Assembly (NCBI GenBank): GCA_029937635.1
Contig: JAPYPM010000147.1
Span: forward strand, 1 to 5,985
Length of the DNA: 5,985 bases
Origin: Nitrospinaceae bacterium
GTDB lineage: Bacteria; Nitrospinota; Nitrospinia; Nitrospinales; VA-1
Direction of reading: 5' to 3'
The notes under the pieces are model-generated. The model had not been told where the DNA came from, searched no databases, and was given only the letters and a program-made list of their open reading frames with translations. The translations under genes were made by a program, and so were the position numbers. Of this stretch, positions 5,661-5,985 are shown piece by piece. Each line of letters starts with the position of its first letter. Position 1 is the stretch's first letter.

Positions 5661-5985
5661 ATAAATCAAATAATGAACTTACTGAGGTTTCTTGATTGAT
5701 CCGCAAAATGGCCTCACCCAGCAAAGGCGCTACGGATAAAATTTTAATCTTTGGATGATTTCTCATGGCATCACGAACTGGAATCGTGTTGGTTGCCACG
5801 ATAGACTTAATTTCTGATTTAGAAATACGATCTATCGCTGGTCCAGACAAAACAGCATGTGAGCAACAAGCATGTACTTCACGCGCCCCCGCTTCTAACA
5901 AAGCAGCTGTACCTTCCACAAGAGTTCCAGCGGTATCGATCATATCATCAACGACGAAGCACACCTTGTCAACAACATCTCCAAT
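5659..5985 (-). CDS. prs: Ribose-phosphate pyrophosphokinase (PRPP synthetase), C-terminal part (cut by window edge)
   Basis: This is the last 108 residues of PRPP synthetase, the cytoplasmic enzyme that transfers diphosphate from ATP to ribose 5-phosphate. The frame is open to the right edge of the window, so the N-terminal two thirds, including the ATP-binding flexible loop, are missing. The fragment begins IGDVVDKVCFVVDDMIDTAG; the VDDMIDTAGT stretch is the ribose-phosphate binding loop that is almost diagnostic for the family. Further family matches are GAREVHACCSHAVLSGPAIDRI, the VATNTIP stretch, and a C-terminal KILSVAPLLGEAILRI followed by SVSSLF. The gene ends with TAA that overlaps the rplY ribosome binding site. 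It is the most upstream visible gene of the minus-strand run; any promoter lies outside the window. PRPP made here feeds HisG (the opposite gene group), purine, pyrimidine and NAD synthesis, pathways that release pyrophosphate. Confidence 0.96.
   Translation of the reverse strand: MGDVVDKVCFVVDDMIDTAGTLVEGTAALLEAGAREVHACCSHAVLSGPAIDRISKSEIKSIVATNTIPVRDAMRNHPKIKILSVAPLLGEAILRINQETSVSSLFDL

Overview
The window is an ordinary-looking, AT-rich bacterial chromosomal segment with two gene groups that converge on a short spacer at 1369-1478. The coding sequences are intact and tightly packed. I see no tRNA, rRNA, CRISPR array, insertion sequence, attachment site or plasmid feature. The gene set suggests a Gram-negative-type, non-enteric bacterium: long-form HisG with a regulatory domain, the two-domain CTC form of bL25, a membrane pyrophosphatase, and MqnA of the futalosine route to menaquinone. 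A marine Nitrospinota, Desulfobacterota or SAR324-like lineage would fit, but that placement is a guess from gene content and is not demonstrated.

Plus strand, 1-1368. The C-terminal part of hisG (ATP phosphoribosyltransferase) enters from the left edge. After 35 bp comes a 291-residue protein of unknown function with one membrane-spanning helix, a charged low-complexity middle, a short coiled coil and a distinct C-terminal helix.

Minus strand, 5985 down to 1479. Five genes run head to tail and look like one operon: prs (C-terminal part), rplY/ctc, pth, hppA and mqnA. Gaps are 13 bp, 11 bp, a 7-bp overlap, and 29 or 53 bp depending on the mqnA start. prs-rplY-pth is a familiar bacterial neighbourhood; hppA and mqnA after it are less familiar to me. 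The first three serve PRPP supply, the ribosome and peptidyl-tRNA recycling, hppA turns pyrophosphate energy into an ion gradient, and mqnA commits chorismate to menaquinone. PRPP-using reactions such as HisG release pyrophosphate, the substrate of HppA, so a metabolic link is plausible but inferred.

The most notable observation is in hppA. It is full length and keeps most of the active site, yet two acidic residues that are nearly invariant in characterised membrane pyrophosphatases are replaced: Gly218 where Asp is expected, and Asn665 where the water-activating Asp is expected. Pth also lacks the usual histidine-asparagine pair of its binding loop (Gln111-Leu112). The window shows no clear new multi-gene system; the leads are these divergent active sites and the unidentified membrane protein.
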